DNA of 46,850 bases from Bacteroidota bacterium (GTDB taxonomy: Bacteria; Bacteroidota; Bacteroidia; Bacteroidales; F082). A model generated the notes under the pieces. That model ran no database searches and was not told the origin of the DNA. It saw nothing but the letters and a program-made list of their open reading frames with translations. Below are positions 43,853 through 46,850 of this stretch, in pieces (position 1 is the stretch's first letter; each line of letters begins with the position of its first letter). A program made the translations under genes and the position numbers. The stretch spans positions 1 through 46,850 of the forward strand of contig WOUZ01000019.1 of NCBI GenBank assembly GCA_009773165.1, read 5' to 3'.

Positions 43853-44033
43853 GCGTTATGGTGTGAATGAGGCTTTTTAAGCAGCATCAATAGTCAGAAA
43901 TGCTTTCTTTTACAGTAAATTCTTTACCAGTACTCAGTTTTCACGGGTGCTGATCTGTAAGTATTCGTTGTTTACATCATACTCTCATGAAAAATCAGCA
44001 CCCTGACCTCGTATTCTCTTTTGACAAACTCTT

Positions 44034-46850
44034 CTATTTGGCAAGCATTATCGTTCCTCTTTCAACTATTAGTTGATCTTTTGATTCAAAAGTTATCTGA
44101 TAAATATATGTGCCTGATCCACGCAAATCATCGTTGTTCAACATCAGGTTATATGTGCCTTGTAGTTGATGTTCTTTTACCAAAAGCTTCACTTCTTGCC
44201 CCAGATAGTTGAAAACGTTCACTTTAACATGTCCTGATTCCGGCAACGTGTATTGAATTGTTGTCAAATCTCTGAAAGGATTTGGAAATATACTGTGGAG
44301 CAACTCTCGTTTGCTATCAAGAACCGTTCTCGGTGATGTTTCAATATAATTTGCCTTCAAAACAACATCATTCAGGACTGTGGCAAATTTATCGGAAAAC
44401 TCTGTTCCCGAAAGTAGCTCAAGATAGGAAGTGCCTTCTTTTATATCTTTCAAAATCTTGATCTTAAGTGCAAAAAACTCATCGTTTTCATTGAATGGTT
44501 TACCGTTTTCATCCATCCATGCAATCTTTACAATTCCTTTTTTGCTGTCAATAGTGTAGATGTCTATTCCAATAATATCAACTACTTCCAAAATATCTGG
44601 CTTGTAACTTATGCTGATTGTAGCCGCTGCAAGTTCTGTGTTTTGTTTTAACCTGACTGGTATTATGAGTTCATCGTTGACTTTTCTTGTTGTTACTCCT
44701 TCAAAACTTATTGCTGATTTGAGCTTCGTCTGATTTAATACATCATAGGATACATTTACATCACCAGTTGCTACCAGATACATGTTGAAAACAGTTGTCC
44801 CGCTTTCAATCTCCGGCAGTGCTGCTTCATAATAAACGGATGAAACGTCTGAGGTTGCAGCATAGGTCCCGCTTGGATTAAAAAGAATATCCGGTGCATT
44901 TGGAAATGCTGGTTCATTTATTCCTTCTAACTTTTTACCTGCAACCTGGAAGTTGTGTCTTCCTCCGGGAAAAGGTATTGTAAGTGGATTATTAACCGAT
45001 CTGTAAAGTAACATTAGTGCATCCAACGAGGTGATACTTGTGCTGTTATTGGCATCGGCTACCTGGTTAAAAAATGGGGTATATCCTTCCATCCCCTCTG
45101 GACTAATCCATGGGAAGGTGCTCAAAACAGGATTTTGAATTCCCATATAACTTACAATTAAGGCATCGAGTGCAGTAACGCCTCCATAGTTATTCCATGT
45201 CCAGGTTGAACCAACTAAATTGTCTGTCGTTTGTTCCCACACGCGCATGGTATAGCTTTTTCCTGCTTCCAGTCCGTTAAAGCTATAGGGTATGCCTGTT
45301 GTGATTTGCTGGGAGGTGCCAACTGGTAGTAAACCATCGAAAAGCTGTGTGTAAAAAGCTCCTTCTGAATAGGGTGTTGGAACGGGCGTTTCATATGGAT
45401 TGAATAAGGCAAGTTTACCGGTGATTGTGTTAAGTGTATTAAAATTGGCCGTTATTACATGATTACATCCTGTGACGGTAAAATTAAAATTAGCGTTTGT
45501 TGAAATAACTTCACCAATACTATTCGTCCAGTTCACAAAAACCCAACCGTTTGCCGGCACTGCTGTCAATACTACTATCTGACCAATCTGTGGTGTTCCT
45601 GCGTAACTTACAGTGCCTCCCTGCATCGGATTTGCAATCAAAGAAAGTACAGAAGTATTAACAACCATTTCAATTGTATTGGATGTGGCTGGATTATTCG
45701 AGACACAACCATTTGAAGAGGTCATAACAACCTGCACCTGGTCGCCGTTCCCAGGTGTATAAGCGAAGGTGCTGTTGTTGGTTCCTGCATTTTGTCCGTT
45801 GACTTTCCATTGGTAAGCGGGTGTTGAGCCGCCGTTTTCAGGGAAGGCGGTGTAGGTGACGGAAGTGCCCTGGCAAACACTGCTTTGCGTTGCTGTGATG
45901 CTTACACTTGCCGCAAGGTTGTTGCTGACGGTCATGGAAATGACATTGGAGGATGCCGGATTTCCGGTGACGCAAGTCAGCGAAGAGGTCATAACAACCT
46001 GTATCTGGTCTCCGTTCCCAGGTGTATAAGCGAATATGCTGTTATTGGTTCCCGCGTTTTGTCCGTTGACTTTCCATTGGTAAGCGGGTGTTGAACCGCC
46101 GTTTTCGGGAAAGGCGGTGTAGGTGACGGAAGTGCCCTGGCAAACACTGCTTTGCGATGCTGTGATGCTTACACTTGCTGCAAGGTTGTTGCTTACAATA
46201 ATGGAAATGACATTGGATGTGGCTGGGTTTCCGGTGACGCAAGTCAGCGAAGAGGTCATGACAACCTGTACCTGGTCGCCATTCACAGGTGTATAAGCGA
46301 ATGTGCTGTTGTTGGTTCCGGCATTTTCTCCGTTGACTTTCCATTGGTAAGCGGGTGTTGAGCCGCCGTTTTCGGGGAAGGCGGTGAAGGTGACGGGGGT
46401 GCCCTGGCAAACGCTGCTTTGCGATGCTGTGATGTTTACACTTGCCTGCAGGTTGTTGCTTACAATCATGGAAATGACGTTGGATGTGGCTGGGTTTCCG
46501 GTGACGCAAGTCATCGAAGAGGTCATAACGACTTGTACCTGGTCGCCGTCTACTGGTGCATAAGCGAAGGTGCTGTTATTGGTTCCTGCATTTTCTCCGT
46601 TGACTTTCCATTGGTAAGCGGGTGTTGAGCCGCCGTTTTCGGGGAAGGCAGTAAAGGTCATGGAAATGACATTGGAGGACGCCGGATTTCCAGTGACGCA
46701 AGTCAGCGAAGAGGTCATAACGACTTGTACCTGGTCGCCGTCTACGGGTGTATAAGCGAAGGTGCTGTTATTGGTTCCTGCATTTTCTCCGTTGACTTTC
46801 CATTGGTAAGCGGGTGTTGAGCCGCCGTTTTCGGGGAAGGCAGTAAAGGT
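44034..46850 (-). CDS. Large secreted repeat protein with dockerin-like, cohesin-like and T9SS sorting domains (5' truncated)
   Basis: At least 938 residues are in the window; the frame is open to the right edge. N- to C-terminal: Ig/PKD-like repeats (TFTAFPENGGSTPAYQWKVNG) of 89 residues; an InlB-type beta repeat (QGGTVSYAGTPQIGQIV...WVFVNWTNSIGEVI); a dockerin-like module with two calcium-loop-like helices (YGGVTALDALIVSYMG and ADANNSTSITSLDALMLLY); a cohesin-like beta domain (DELIIPVRLKQNTELAAATISISYKPDILEVVDI); and a type A T9SS C-terminal domain (SIFPNPFRDLTTIQYTLPESG...GTYIYQITFES). Such proteins are secreted through the outer membrane and attached to the surface. An adhesin-like or matrix role is likely; no catalytic domain is visible in this part. 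Confidence 0.9.
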   Translation of the reverse strand, partial: TFTAFPENGGSTPAYQWKVNGENAGTNNSTFAYTPVDGDQVQVVMTSSLTCVTGNPASSNVISMTFTAFPENGGSTPAYQWKVNGENAGTNNSTFAYAPVDGDQVQVVMTSSMTCVTGNPATSNVISMIVSNNLQASVNITASQSSVCQGTPVTFTAFPENGGSTPAYQWKVNGENAGTNNSTFAYTPVNGDQVQVVMTSSLTCVTGNPATSNVISIIVSNNLAASVSITASQSSVCQGTSVTYTAFPENGGSTPAYQWKVNGQNAGTNNSIFAYTPGNGDQIQVVMTSSLTCVTGNPASSNVISMTVSNNLAASVSITATQSSVCQGTSVTYTAFPENGGSTPAYQWKVNGQNAGTNNSTFAYTPGNGDQVQVVMTSSNGCVSNNPATSNTIEMVVNTSVLSLIANPMQGGTVSYAGTPQIGQIVVLTAVPANGWVFVNWTNSIGEVISTNANFNFTVTGCNHVITANFNTLNTITGKLALFNPYETPVPTPYSEGAFYTQLFDGLLPVGTSQQITTGIPYSFNGLEAGKSYTMRVWEQTTDNLVGSTWTWNNYGGVTALDALIVSYMGIQNPVLSTFPWISPEGMEGYTPFFNQVADANNSTSITSLDALMLLYRSVNNPLTIPFPGGRHNFQVAGKKLEGINEPAFPNAPDILFNPSGTYAATSDVSSVYYEAALPEIESGTTVFNMYLVATGDVNVSYDVLNQTKLKSAISFEGVTTRKVNDELIIPVRLKQNTELAAATISISYKPDILEVVDIIGIDIYTIDSKKGIVKIAWMDENGKPFNENDEFFALKIKILKDIKEGTSYLELLSGTEFSDKFATVLNDVVLKANYIETSPRTVLDSKRELLHSIFPNPFRDLTTIQYTLPESGHVKVNVFNYLGQEVKLLVKEHQLQGTYNLMLNNDDLRGSGTYIYQITFESKDQLIVERGTIMLAK
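45726..46850. repeat. Tandem near-identical 267-bp coding repeats
   Basis: Three full units of 267 bp (89 codons) at 46260-46526, 45993-46259 and 45726-45992, each starting at an MTSS codon block on the minus strand. A shorter unit of 192 bp lies at 46527-46718; it lacks 25 codons (the SNNLQASVNITASQSSVCQG part). A further 132 bp at 46719-46850 is identical to the matching part of the short unit except at two positions. All keep the frame. Confidence 0.92.

Noticed and set aside
45726-46850. Regular repeats at the right end resembling a CRISPR array or satellite
   Set aside because: The repeats are 267 bp, keep one long minus-strand reading frame and code for an Ig/PKD-like domain; no short repeat-spacer pattern exists. 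Plus-strand frames inside them (about 69 codons each) are shadows of the repeats.

Overview
The window looks like a chromosomal segment of a Bacteroidetes bacterium, probably Bacteroidales-like. The evidence is consistent: TAnnTTTG -7 promoter boxes directly ahead of many genes, lipoprotein signal peptides ending in a Cys followed by charged residues, a carboxypeptidase-regulatory-domain TonB-dependent receptor, an RprXY-type two-component pair, an S46 (DPP7-type) peptidase, an Omp28-like lipoprotein, a CzcA fused to its outer-membrane factor, and a type IX secretion C-terminal domain. No rRNA, tRNA, CRISPR array, insertion sequence or phage gene was recognised.

Layout. 1-391: 3' end of an outer-membrane beta-barrel gene. 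542-9393: a probable metal-resistance operon (response regulator, sensor kinase, diheme lipoprotein, cytochrome b, CzcA-type RND pump fused to its outer-membrane factor, periplasmic adaptor). 9449-11196: DUF302 protein and a serine beta-lactamase-fold lipoprotein. 11216-14450 (minus): methyltransferase, then rprY and rprX. 14451-14764: divergent gap with a strong terminator and a possible small RNA. 14765-18899: pgi, MOSC protein, DUF6265 lipoprotein, nitroreductase, U32 protein. 18994-24752: a complete SUF iron-sulfur operon (sufB-C-D-S-E and a DUF59/MIP18 protein).

24822-30486 is the most unusual region. A one-domain ModE-like regulator lies divergent from a membrane-anchored protein with two sulfite-oxidase-fold repeats, and close to a TonB-dependent receptor operon with two paralogous lipoproteins. 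Near-identical inverted repeats that resemble ModE operators precede both the sulfite-oxidase-fold gene and the receptor operon. I infer a ModE-controlled outer-membrane system for molybdate, tungstate or a related ligand.

30658-39605: YhhQ-type queuosine-precursor transporter (minus), DUF819 membrane protein (plus), two flavodoxin-fold reductases (minus), DUF2202 lipoprotein (minus), M49-like metallopeptidase lipoprotein (plus), DPP7-type peptidase (plus). 39710-43852: manA, then a TlpA-like thioredoxin, a DUF6029 protein and an Omp28-like lipoprotein. 44034-46850 (minus): the C-terminal part of a large secreted protein with near-identical 267-bp repeats, a dockerin-like module, a cohesin-like domain and a T9SS sorting domain; it runs off the right edge inside the repeat array.
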